Source: Bradyrhizobium sp. (GTDB taxonomy: Bacteria; Pseudomonadota; Alphaproteobacteria; Rhizobiales; Xanthobacteraceae). Taken from it: DNA of 51,733 bases. Of this stretch, positions 42,635 to 50,170 are shown one piece after another. The DNA lies in assembly GCF_004799445.1 (NCBI RefSeq), contig NZ_SSNA01000104.1:1-51733 (forward strand), in the 5' to 3' direction. The translations under genes were made by a program, and so were the position numbers. The notes below the pieces were generated by a model. That model searched no databases, had not been told where the DNA came from, and saw nothing but the letters and a program-made list of their open reading frames with translations. Every line of letters starts with the position of its first letter. The stretch's first letter is position 1.

Positions 42635-44158
42635 ATGACCCCAGCACCCGTCATTCGACTGCATCCCGATGATGGCGTGCTGATCGCGCGCGCGAGCCTG
42701 CCGCCCGGCATGGTCGTCGCCGATGGCGTGACCACGGTCGAACGCATTCCCGCCGGCCACAAGGTGGCGATCCGCCCCGTTGCGGTCGGCGAGCCGATCC
42801 GCCGTTACGGCCAGATCATCGGCTTTGCGACCGCGCCGATTGCGCCGGGCCAGCATGTCCATACCCAGAATTGCGGCATGGGCGATTTCGCCAAGGACTA
42901 CGCGTATGGCGTCGACGTCAAGCCGGTGCCGAACTTCGACCTGCCGGCGACCTTCGACGGAATCCGCCGTCCCGACGGCCGGGTGGCGACCCGCAACTAT
43001 ATCGGCATCCTCACTTCAGTGAATTGCAGCGCGCATGTCGCGGGGCTGATCGCGGATATCTTCAAGAAGAACCCGTTCACGCATGACAATCCGCTGGCCG
43101 ATTTCCCCAACGTCGATGGCGTGGTCGCGCTTACCCACAAGACCGGCTGCGGCATGACCTCGAGCGAGCCGCTGACGATCCTGCGCCGGACGCTCGGCGG
43201 CTACGCGCGGCATGTGAATTTCTCCGCCGTGGTCGTGCTGGGCCTCGGCTGCGAGGTCAACCAGATCGGCGGTTTGATGCAGGAGCAGAAGCTCGCCGGC
43301 CGCCTGCGCGAGCTGGAGATTCAGGAACTCGGCGGCACCCGCAAGACCGTCGAGGCCGGCGTCGCCTTTGTGCGCGAGGCGCTCGCCGACGCCAACAAGG
43401 TGACGCGCGAGAAGGTCGCCGCGAGCGAGTTGACGGTGGCGCTGCAATGCGGCGGCTCCGATGGCTATTCCGGTGTCTCCGCCAACCCGGCGCTGGGAGC
43501 GGCGAGCGATCTTCTGGTGCGGCATGGCGGCACCGTGATTCTGTCGGAGACGCCGGAGACCTATGGAGCCGAACATTTGCTGACCCGCCGCGCCGTCAGC
43601 CGCGAGGTCGGCGAAAAACTGGTGGCGCTGATGCGCTGGTGGGAAGAGTACACCGCGCGCGAGGGCGCCGAGATGAACGCCAATCCGAGCCCCGGCAACA
43701 AGGCCGGCGGCCTCACCACGATCCTGGAAAAATCGCTCGGCGCGATGGCAAAGGCCGGCAGCACCAATCTCGTCGACGTCCTGAACTATGCCGAGGCCGT
43801 CACCAAGAAGGGTTTTGTCTTCATGGACACGCCCGGTTACGACCCGGTCGCGGCCACCGGCCAGGTGGCCGGCGGCGCCAACCTCGTCTGCTTCACGACG
43901 GGGCGCGGCAGCGTGTTTGGCTGCAAGCCCGCGCCCTCGATCAAGCTGGCGACCAACACGCCCATGTACAAGCGCATGGAAGACGACATGGACGTCAATT
44001 GCGGCACCATCCTCGACGGCGAGGAAACCGTGCAGCAATGCGGCCAGCGGATTTTCGACCTGATCCTCAAGACCGCTTCGGGTCAGCCGACCAAGAGCGA
44101 AAGCTTTGACTTCGGCGGCGCCGAATTCGCGCCCTGGGTGCTTGGCGCGACGATGTAG
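42635..44158 (+). CDS. UxaA/GarD-family sugar-acid dehydratase
   Basis: A 507-residue dehydratase of the altronate/galactarate family. Residues about 5-85 form a SAF domain (RASLPPGMVVADGVTTVERIPAGHKVAIRPVAVGEPIRRYGQIIG). The rest is the UxaA catalytic part, with RVATRNYIGILTSVNCS, THKTGCGMTSSEPLTILRRTLGGYARH, LGLGCEVNQIG, LQCGGSDGYSGVSANP, GSVFGCKPAPSIKLATN and DMDVNCGTILDGEE; the conserved Cys residues probably bind the metal. The ATG at 42635 has AGGAG at good spacing. It would dehydrate an aldonate or aldarate to the 2-keto-3-deoxy acid cleaved by the upstream aldolase. A sulfolactate lyase (SuyAB-like) role is less likely but related. Confidence 0.9.
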   Translation: MTPAPVIRLHPDDGVLIARASLPPGMVVADGVTTVERIPAGHKVAIRPVAVGEPIRRYGQIIGFATAPIAPGQHVHTQNCGMGDFAKDYAYGVDVKPVPNFDLPATFDGIRRPDGRVATRNYIGILTSVNCSAHVAGLIADIFKKNPFTHDNPLADFPNVDGVVALTHKTGCGMTSSEPLTILRRTLGGYARHVNFSAVVVLGLGCEVNQIGGLMQEQKLAGRLRELEIQELGGTRKTVEAGVAFVREALADANKVTREKVAASELTVALQCGGSDGYSGVSANPALGAASDLLVRHGGTVILSETPETYGAEHLLTRRAVSREVGEKLVALMRWWEEYTAREGAEMNANPSPGNKAGGLTTILEKSLGAMAKAGSTNLVDVLNYAEAVTKKGFVFMDTPGYDPVAATGQVAGGANLVCFTTGRGSVFGCKPAPSIKLATNTPMYKRMEDDMDVNCGTILDGEETVQQCGQRIFDLILKTASGQPTKSESFDFGGAEFAPWVLGATM

Positions 44159-44178
44159 GTCGACGAGACCGCCAATCC

Positions 44179-44258
44179 CGTCATTGCGAGCGCAGCGAAG
44201 CAATCCACAGCCACACGAAAGGTGGATTGCTTCGTCGCTTACGCTCCTCGCAATGACG
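44179..44258. repeat. GCAATGACG palindromic repeat, copy 3
   Basis: CGTCATTGCGAGCGCAGCG at the left, GAAGCAATCCAC and GTGGATTGCTTC in the middle, CGCTCCTCGCAATGACG at the right. It has the same structure as 6937-7015 and lies 20 bases after the dehydratase stop. Confidence 0.85.
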
Positions 44259-44292
44259 ATGGTTCCATGGGCCGGGTTTGGAGGCGACTTGT

Positions 44293-44335
44293 CCGCCTTA
44301 GCGCGTAGCAACCATTAAAAGCTAGGCGGTTTTTT
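44293..44335 (+). terminator. Rho-independent terminator of the Liv/sugar-acid operon
   Basis: CCGCCTTAGC pairs with GCTAGGCGG (one bulged base) across an 18-base loop, followed directly by TTTTTT on the plus strand. It is the first clear terminator after the run of genes from 35820, and probably ends that transcript. The bases just before it (GGAGGCGACTTGTCCGCC) recur at about 46217-46234. Confidence 0.75.
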
Positions 44336-44359
44336 CAGTTCGCGGCGTGCCACGTCTTA

Positions 44360-45961
44360 TCACCAGCCCTGTTGCACCTGAGGATAGTACTGGCCGCCGC
44401 CGGGCCGACGCGTAGTGCCAGGTTGGCCAGGTTGGCCAGGTTGGCCAGGTTGGGCATCCAAATTACGCTGGGAAACATTCCTGGGTTGGGAATCCGGATT
44501 GCGCTGGAAAAAGAAGCCGAAGCCGTTGTCGCCCCAGTCGTTCTGGTTCGCAACGGCGACATTGGCCGTAGGCTGGCGCGTCACAAAGCCGCCCTGGGGC
44601 TGGTTGTTCAGCACCGCGACGAACTCGGTGCGATAGTTGGTCTCGCGGCTCAGCGGCTCGTCCGAGACGATGATCGAGGATCGCGGCACTGCGGTCGGCG
44701 CGATGCGATCGAGCACATCCTGCGGGATGGTGATGCGGTCGAGCGCGTCCTTGGCGTCGTCGGAGTTGTCGATCGTGACCGCGGTCCAGCGCAGGCCGGC
44801 GTCGTTGCGCGCCATCGCCGTGAACACATGCGTGCCGATCGGCTTGTCGGGATTGCGGATCATGACCGGAACCTCGATGGTCGCATCGAACACCTCGCCC
44901 CCGTCTGCCCACGCCTTATGCGTGTTGCGCCGTACGTAAAGCTTCTGCGTCGCGCGGCTGATGTAGACCGAGACCGGCTCGAGCGCGAGCTTTGCCTCGC
45001 TCGCCGCTTTGGCGGTGTCGGCCTTCCTCGTCACGGCCGCCTTGGCGGCATCCTTTGCGGCGGCGGCTGCGTCGCGCTTCGATTTCGCGTCGGCCTTGGC
45101 GGCGTCGAACTGCGTTGCCAGGTCCGCGGCCCTGGCGGCGGCCTTTTGCTCGAGGTCCTCGGCCCGCGCCTTGGCCTCGTCCGTCCTGGCGGCGGCGAGC
45201 GCCTTGTCGGCGTAGGCGAGCTCGGCGACGGCGCGGGTCTTGAGCCATTCCAGCTTGCGCAGCGAGGCCGTCAGCGATGCGGTCTCGCGCGCCGCCGTCG
45301 CGGCGGCTTTCTTCGCCTCGTCGACCGTCCTGGCGGCCTCCGCGGCCTCAAGGGCGAGCGTCTCGGCCCGCGCCGGAGCAGCCGCAAGGGCTGGCGCGTT
45401 CGGCACGAACAGCGCTGGGTGGGAAAACTCGACCGGGGCCGCGTCGTTCGGCGCGATGATCACCCGCATCCCGATCCGCGTCTTGTCGAACAGCTTCTCC
45501 GCAAAGCCGTAGGGCATCCGCACGCAGCCGTGCGAGGCGGCATAGCCGGGCAACGGCCCGCCGTGCAGCGCGATGCCGTTCCAGGTGATGCGCTGCATGT
45601 TCGGCATCCAGGCATCGTCATAGAGGCTCGAGTGGTGGTCCGGGTCCTTCTCGAGGACGGCGAATACGCCGGCCGGCGTCTCCCGTCCCGTGGTGCCGGT
45701 CGACACCGGCGCGCGGAAGATCCAGCCGTCGGCATCATAGAAAGTGACCTGTTGGGTCTTGGTCGACACAATCGCCATGATCGGCTCGCCCGCATCGCGC
45801 GGCGCCGTCGCCTCGGTGGGCGGCGCGGGGCGCGCCTGTCTCGCCGCGGCGCCGGCGCTCAGCGCCGTCAGTGCGGCCATCGCCGCGAGCGTCACAACGG
45901 CGGGAGGCCCCCAACGCCGCATCGCCCCGGTGGATTGCGCCGTCGCAAATCGATTTACCAT
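44360..45961 (-). CDS. L,D-transpeptidase (YkuD/ErfK) with coiled-coil and second degenerate domain
   Basis: A 533-residue cell-envelope protein. A hydrophobic segment (about 20-40) acts as signal or anchor. Residues about 60-172 form a YkuD catalytic domain with ALHGGPLPGYAASHGCVRMP (His133, His144, Cys146, Arg148), so it should form or remodel 3-3 peptidoglycan cross-links or attach proteins. Residues about 198-326 are an Ala/Lys/Glu-rich coiled coil. Residues about 328-400 (VSVYISRATQKLYVRR..IEVPVMIRNPDKPIGTHVF) resemble a second YkuD fold without the HGC motif. The C-terminus is a Gln/Pro/Gly-rich tail with a 9-base tandem repeat. Stands alone. Confidence 0.88.
   Translation of the reverse strand: MVNRFATAQSTGAMRRWGPPAVVTLAAMAALTALSAGAAARQARPAPPTEATAPRDAGEPIMAIVSTKTQQVTFYDADGWIFRAPVSTGTTGRETPAGVFAVLEKDPDHHSSLYDDAWMPNMQRITWNGIALHGGPLPGYAASHGCVRMPYGFAEKLFDKTRIGMRVIIAPNDAAPVEFSHPALFVPNAPALAAAPARAETLALEAAEAARTVDEAKKAAATAARETASLTASLRKLEWLKTRAVAELAYADKALAAARTDEAKARAEDLEQKAAARAADLATQFDAAKADAKSKRDAAAAAKDAAKAAVTRKADTAKAASEAKLALEPVSVYISRATQKLYVRRNTHKAWADGGEVFDATIEVPVMIRNPDKPIGTHVFTAMARNDAGLRWTAVTIDNSDDAKDALDRITIPQDVLDRIAPTAVPRSSIIVSDEPLSRETNYRTEFVAVLNNQPQGGFVTRQPTANVAVANQNDWGDNGFGFFFQRNPDSQPRNVSQRNLDAQPGQPGQPGQPGTTRRPGGGQYYPQVQQGW
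44418..44453. repeat. Four exact tandem copies of a 9-base unit
   Basis: CCAGGTTGG repeated four times with no change, encoding Gln-Pro-Gly repeats in the C-terminal tail of the L,D-transpeptidase (reverse strand). Being in frame (9 bases), changes in copy number would only lengthen or shorten the tail. Confidence 0.95.
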
Positions 45962-46255
45962 GCCATGCCCCGGTTGAAATGCCTGTCCGCGCGCGTGTCG
46001 ATCAAGCGTCAGATTGCGGCTTTTTGATTAACTAACCGTCGCCACCATCCACGCCGTCAATTCGCCCCCCGAGACTATCGGCACGTTCCGTTGGCAAATC
46101 CCTCATATACGACAGCCCGAGCAGGAGGAAGGGTGGCTCGCGGCTGAAATTGGCACATCGCGTCATTTCGCTGCCCTGCGGAATTTTTCGCTATCGGGGA
46201 ATAGCGGACGTAGGTCCGGAGGCGACTTGTCCGCCGTAGCTCGAAGAGCTGGGTT

Positions 46256-46366
46256 GAGCCCTTTGCGACACCCATCGCTGCCATAGACGAAAATAGATGG
46301 GTATCGCGGAGTTTGTCATCGGGCGCGCATTCGCGCGACCCGTTGGCTCCACCCATCCTACGCGCT
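46256..46366. repeat. 111-bp direct repeat upstream of the SnoaL-like gene (copy 1)
   Basis: It matches 46851-46961 over 111 bases with six mismatches by eye and no gap. It ends GCTCCACCCATCCTACGCGCT, part of a 'TAGGATGGGTGGAGCC' element found between genes in Bradyrhizobium. The interval 45962-46447 (486 bases) otherwise contains no gene I can support; near 46151 it has TGGCACATCGCGTCATTTCG, which recurs at about 51289. Confidence 0.9.
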
Positions 46367-46447
46367 GGCCGGCGAAATCCGTACATTGTCGGGGGCCCCC
46401 GCCAGGCATAGCCTCACACCAACGGCAAGCGCAGGTGGGAGATTGAG

Positions 46448-46843
46448 ATGGATGATCGAACCGTGCGGGTGGCGCTGGAGCGCCATTGGGATGCTTCGGA
46501 CGCGAGCGATTTCAAGGTCGAACATGAAATCTACCACGAGGATGCTGTGCTTGATTATCCGCAATCGGGCGAGCGGATCCGCGGCCGGCACAACATTCAA
46601 GAGAGCCGATTGGTCCAGCCAAACAAGAAGCGCTTTACGGTCCGGCGAATGATCGGCAGCGGCGATCTCTGGGTCACTGAATTCGTCCTATCCTATGACG
46701 GCATACCGTCTTACGCGGTGAGCATCATGGAATTCCGCGAAGGACTGGTCGCCAGCGAAACGCAATATTTCACCGATCGGTTTGACCCCGCACCCTCGCG
46801 TGCGCATCTTGTCGAGCGAATGGGGAAAGCACGTAGCTCGTAG
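46448..46843 (+). CDS. SnoaL-like / NTF2-fold protein
   Basis: A 131-residue single-domain protein of the NTF2-like superfamily (SnoaL_2 type). It begins VRVALERHWDASDASDFKVEHEIYHEDAVLDYPQSGERIRGRHNIQ, and ends EFREGLVASETQYFTDRFDPAPSR, both typical. Members are isomerases, hydrolases or ligand-binding proteins; no specific reaction can be given. No signal peptide is visible. The gene sits between two 111-bp direct repeats, and its last codons and TAG lie within the left margin (CGTAGCTCGTAGGATGG) of copy 2, so the original end may have been replaced. Confidence 0.82.
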   Translation: MDDRTVRVALERHWDASDASDFKVEHEIYHEDAVLDYPQSGERIRGRHNIQESRLVQPNKKRFTVRRMIGSGDLWVTEFVLSYDGIPSYAVSIMEFREGLVASETQYFTDRFDPAPSRAHLVERMGKARSS

Positions 46844-46850
46844 GATGGTC

Positions 46851-46961
46851 GAGCCCTTTGCGAAACCCATCGCTTTCATCGACGAAAATAGATCGGTATC
46901 GCGGAGTTTATCATCGGGCGCGCATTCGCGCGACCCGTTGGCTCCACCCATCCTACGCGCT
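46851..46961. repeat. 111-bp direct repeat downstream of the SnoaL-like gene (copy 2)
   Basis: Partner of 46256-46366 in the same orientation. Between it and the promoter-like site at 47135 there is nothing coding that I can support. Confidence 0.9.
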
Positions 46962-47134
46962 AGCGATGCAGCAGTCGCGAACATTGCGCGGGCCCCGAGC
47001 GCAAGGGCTGAACTCCCCTTGTTTCTCATTCCGGGGAAACAAGCGCGAAAACTGCCAATTGCCGCCAAACAGCCCCGATTAGTTCCCGATTGTGGAACCG
47101 GCCATCAGCCCATCTTGAATATGGCTGACTGGAA

Positions 47135-47159
47135 CGAACCATCTCATTCGGCCAACGTT
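47135..47159 (+). promoter_or_regulatory. Possible EcfG (general stress sigma) promoter
   Basis: CGAAC, 16 bases, then CGTT: one mismatch to the alphaproteobacterial EcfG pattern GGAAC-N16/17-CGTT, 40 bases ahead of the small secreted-protein gene at 47199. A perfect GGAAC begins four bases earlier, but at a spacing of 20, which does not fit. Confidence 0.4.
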
Positions 47160-47198
47160 GAATTCCACAACCCACGCTGAACGACATTGGAGAACGAC

Positions 47199-47477
47199 AT
47201 GAAGAAGACTTTGGTTATTGCGGCAACTGCCATGCTGATCGGATCATCGGGCTTCAGCTTCGCCGGTTCATCTGGCACCAAGGGCGCGTCGGACACTGCA
47301 CCAGGCACCCAGATGAACAATTCGACTTCACCGAACTCGCGGGGCGCTTCCGAGCTCTCGCCGGGCGACAAAATGAAGGACTCGTCGACGACAGGAACGA
47401 CAGGCATGTCTAAAGGGGCGTCGGAATCCACTCCCGGCGACAAAATGAACGACGCTCGCAAGACCGGAAAGAAGTAA
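47199..47477 (+). CDS. Small secreted protein with three PGDKM-type repeats
   Basis: A 92-residue protein with a Sec signal peptide (MKKTLVIAATAMLIGSSGFSFA) and a mature part of about 70 hydrophilic residues. That part contains three degenerate repeats: KGASDTAPGTQMNNS, RGASELSPGDKMKDS and KGASESTPGDKMNDA. It is poor in hydrophobic residues and probably disordered. The ATG at 47199 is preceded by GGAGAACGAC. A possible EcfG-type promoter lies upstream and a strong terminator follows, so it is a single-gene transcript. I recall similar short proteins in Bradyrhizobium without known function; a role in stress or the periplasm is an inference. Confidence 0.75.
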   Translation: MKKTLVIAATAMLIGSSGFSFAGSSGTKGASDTAPGTQMNNSTSPNSRGASELSPGDKMKDSSTTGTTGMSKGASESTPGDKMNDARKTGKK

Positions 47478-47504
47478 GATATTGGTCTGCCGCTAACTGC
47501 GACG

Positions 47505-47534
47505 AAAGCCCCGGGTGCAAATCCGGGGCTTTTT
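47505..47534 (+). terminator. Rho-independent terminator
   Basis: A 10-base-pair stem AAAGCCCCGG / CCGGGGCTTT with an 8-base loop and a run of five T, 27 bases after the small secreted-protein stop. Confidence 0.93.
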
Positions 47535-47730
47535 GCTTCCATCCCGTCGAACGGCGCTTCGGGCCGGCGCCGATTGTGCCCTGATTGGCAAGCTCGCGGA
47601 CGACAAGACGAAGCGAGAATCGTCGTCAGGCTGGCCGGGCGTTACGGCGCCATAAAAATGGAACTCAATGGAACTCAACGGAACTTGGAACATTCTCTCC
47701 TCGCGCATAACGCGATTTTGAGGAGGAAAC

Positions 47731-47955
47731 ATGAAACGACTTTTGTTGATCGGATTCGCCGCCTGCACTCTTGCGCTCGCTCCAATCCTGTCTGCGTCGG
47801 CAATGCCGGCCGCAAACCTTAATGCACCGGCCGATACCGACAGCTCAATCATTCAAGTAAGGGGTGGCCACGGCCACGGCCATCCAGCCTGGGGCCATCA
47901 CGGTGGCCGAGGTCATCATTATGGGTGGGGCCGAGGTCATCATCACGGTAGGTGA
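47731..47955 (+). CDS. Small secreted His/Gly-rich protein
   Basis: A 74-residue protein. MKRLLLIGFAACTLALAPILSASA is a signal peptide. The short mature region ends in GGHGHGHPAWGHHGGRGHHYGWGRGHHHGR, where nearly every third residue is His. Such tails bind Ni, Zn or Cu, so a metal-buffering role is possible but unproven. The ATG at 47731 has a strong AGGAGG. Upstream, 47660-47690 holds the tandem ATGGAACTCA repeat and several GGAAC motifs, of unknown meaning. No domain is recognised. Confidence 0.78.
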   Translation: MKRLLLIGFAACTLALAPILSASAMPAANLNAPADTDSSIIQVRGGHGHGHPAWGHHGGRGHHYGWGRGHHHGR

Positions 47956-48001
47956 ACATCGCCGCCATCGTTGGTGAATATTCTGGCACAGGCCGCTTTC
48001 G

Positions 48002-48910
48002 TCATTGCGTAGGCGGCCTGCGCGGCGTGAGCGCAAGTTTCGGCTTTTTTCCCTTCGACCACGAGGCGATAAGCGTTCGCATCGCCAGCACCGGTGGCGA
48101 AATCTCGCCATGTCGCCAGACAAGTGGCGTCGTGATGTCGGCCTGCGCCTTTGGAATCGCATGTCTAAGCACATGTGCGTCCGGCATCGTGTCCAGCACC
48201 GACTCAGGCACCAGCGCGATGCCGGTGCCGGAAGCCACGCATGCGACGATGGCATGGTAAGAACCGAGCTCCAGCACCCGCAGCGTCGCGAGACTGTCTC
48301 GCCCGAGCCAACGTTGCAACACGCGGCGGTACGCGCAACCTTCCGGAAACGCGATGAGCGAAGCGCCTTCCACGTCACGCGCGCGCCTGATCGGTGCATG
48401 GTCGGAGCTGGAAATGACGATCAGTCGCTCGGTAAAGACCGGAATGTGTTCCAAGGCGCGCGCCGCCGGCGCTTCCGCGATGAAGGCGGCATCCAGACGG
48501 CGGTCGGCTACTTTGTTCATGAGGTCATCGTTGGTACCCGTTGTCAGTTCCAGACGTACCTCCGGGTAACGGCGATGAAAGTCCGCGAGGATGCGCGGTA
48601 GCCGACTCGCGGCCGTGCTTTCCAGCGCGCCCAGCTTCAGCACGCCTTGTGGCATCCCGCCAGAGACGACAGCGCGTGCTTCATCCGAGAGTTGGATGAG
48701 TCTCTCGGCATAAGCCAACAACAACTCGCCAGTAGGCGAGAGATGAAGACGCTGCCGGTCGCGGTGGAACAGCGTCACGCCCAGCGAAGCTTCGAGTTGC
48801 TTGACCCGCGTTGTGACGCTCGACGGCACCCGATGCAACTTGCGCGCGGCTTTGATGATGCCGCCTTCATCGACGACGCATTTGAAAACTTGAAGATCGA
48901 CAAAGTCCAT
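48002..48910 (-). CDS. LysR-type transcriptional regulator
   Basis: A 302-residue regulator. The N-terminal DNA-binding domain reads DFVDLQVFKCVVDEGGIIKAARKLHRVPSSVTTRVKQLEASLGVTLF; the effector domain begins VLKLGALESTAASRLPRIL. It is divergent from an MFS transporter gene across 81 bases that hold a clear palindrome (48927-48947). It therefore probably controls the transporter and nitronate monooxygenase genes and its own expression, as is usual for LysR proteins. The C-terminal tail is rich in Lys, Arg and Pro. Confidence 0.93.
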   Translation of the reverse strand: MDFVDLQVFKCVVDEGGIIKAARKLHRVPSSVTTRVKQLEASLGVTLFHRDRQRLHLSPTGELLLAYAERLIQLSDEARAVVSGGMPQGVLKLGALESTAASRLPRILADFHRRYPEVRLELTTGTNDDLMNKVADRRLDAAFIAEAPAARALEHIPVFTERLIVISSSDHAPIRRARDVEGASLIAFPEGCAYRRVLQRWLGRDSLATLRVLELGSYHAIVACVASGTGIALVPESVLDTMPDAHVLRHAIPKAQADITTPLVWRHGEISPPVLAMRTLIASWSKGKKPKLALTPRRPPTQ

Positions 48911-48926
48911 CGAATCTATTCCATTT

Positions 48927-48947
48927 TTGAGAATGATATGTTCTCAA
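48927..48947. promoter_or_regulatory. LysR-type operator palindrome
   Basis: TTGAGAA-N7-TTCTCAA is a perfect 7-base inverted repeat containing the T-N11-A core typical of LysR sites. It lies between the divergent LysR and MFS starts. A second, weaker palindrome (ATTC...GAAT, about 48950-48966) follows it, as expected for a regulatory plus activation site. Confidence 0.78.
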
Positions 48948-48991
48948 CTATTCGATATCATAGAATACCAGGTGCGCCCTAATCTAGCGCC

Positions 48992-50170
48992 ATGAATAGG
49001 AGAATTTCTGAACCTTCCGCAATTGTTGCCGCAACGGTAGGTTTGCTGGCGCTAGCCAGCGCCATGGGAATCGGCCGTTTTTCACTGACGCCGATCCTGC
49101 CACTGATGCAGCAGGACATGGGGCTGACGTTGGCGCAGGGAGGCTGGCTCGCCACTGCCAATTATCTGGGGTACCTGGCCGGCGCGCTGATCTGCATGGC
49201 CTCCACACCTCGACCGGTACGCGCAATCCGTTGGGGCCTGATTTGCGTCGCCGTCCTTACTGTGGCCATGGGACTTAGCCATTCGCCACTGCTTTGGCTT
49301 GGGTTTCGATTTTCCGCGGGTGTAGCCAGCGCCTTCGTGCTGGTTGGGGTCTCGGCTTGGGCGATGCCGATCCTCGCACGGTGCAACAAGGGGCAATGGT
49401 CCGGATTTGTCTTTGCCGGAGTCGGCATCGGCATCGTCTTTGCCGGTCTCGTGGGCCTCGCTGCGGGGCTCGACGACTGGGGTTCGCGCTCGACGTGGAT
49501 CATCATGGGCGTCGTTGCCGCTGTGCTCGCATTTTTCCTTTGGTGGCCGCTGGCCACGAACCTGGTTCCCGCGGACGCGGCGGCGTCAAGAATGAACGGG
49601 GTGCCGCGCCGAGCTTTTGTTGCCGCCGCCTGCTACGGCCTGTTTGGCTACGGCTATATTATTCCGGCGACCTTCCTTCCCGCGTTGGCTCGCGGATATA
49701 TCGACAATCCGGCGGTGTTCGGCTGGGTGTGGCCGGTGTTCGGCGCTGCCGCCGCATTTTCCACACTTGCCGCCGCACAGGTCGGTCATCGCCTGGCGCC
49801 GTGGCGTTTGTGGACGGGAGCCCAGTGGGTGCTCGCGGTCGGCGTACTGGCACCCGTGTTCTCACTCAACGTAGTAACCTTGTTGACCGCCGCGGTCTGC
49901 GTGGGCGGCACCTTCATGGTCATTACCATGGCCGGCATCAAGGAAGTGTTGCGTGTCGCTGGCCCACAGGCGTCGCAAGGTATCGGCATGATGACCGCTG
50001 CTTTCGCCGCCGGCCAGATTGCAGGCCCTTTGACAGTGAGTTTGTTAGCCGGATCGAGCAGCGCGTTCAGGGTGGCCAGCATCATCGCTGCACTGGCGCT
50101 GGTCGTCAGTAACTGCGTGCTTTCAGCTGATAACGCGCGCTGCCGCCAAGGAGCGATAAGCGATGCCTAG
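48992..50170 (+). CDS. MFS transporter (YbfB/YjiJ family)
   Basis: A 392-residue, twelve-helix major facilitator protein. The N-terminus VGLLALASAMGIGRFSLTPILPLMQQDMGLTLAQGGWLATANYLGYLAGAL matches the YbfB/YjiJ group, and the mid-protein MNGVPRRAFVAAACYGLFGYGYIIPATFLPALARGYI marks the second half. Substrates in this group are poorly known. The neighbouring nitronate monooxygenase suggests that the exported or imported compound may be a nitro compound. The gene starts divergently from the LysR gene and overlaps a short truncated frame at its end. Confidence 0.9.
   Translation: MNRRISEPSAIVAATVGLLALASAMGIGRFSLTPILPLMQQDMGLTLAQGGWLATANYLGYLAGALICMASTPRPVRAIRWGLICVAVLTVAMGLSHSPLLWLGFRFSAGVASAFVLVGVSAWAMPILARCNKGQWSGFVFAGVGIGIVFAGLVGLAAGLDDWGSRSTWIIMGVVAAVLAFFLWWPLATNLVPADAAASRMNGVPRRAFVAAACYGLFGYGYIIPATFLPALARGYIDNPAVFGWVWPVFGAAAAFSTLAAAQVGHRLAPWRLWTGAQWVLAVGVLAPVFSLNVVTLLTAAVCVGGTFMVITMAGIKEVLRVAGPQASQGIGMMTAAFAAGQIAGPLTVSLLAGSSSAFRVASIIAALALVVSNCVLSADNARCRQGAISDA

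Noticed and set aside
47670..47730. EcfG promoter for the His-rich protein gene
   Set aside because: Several GGAAC motifs are present, but none has a CGTT at 16-17 bases.
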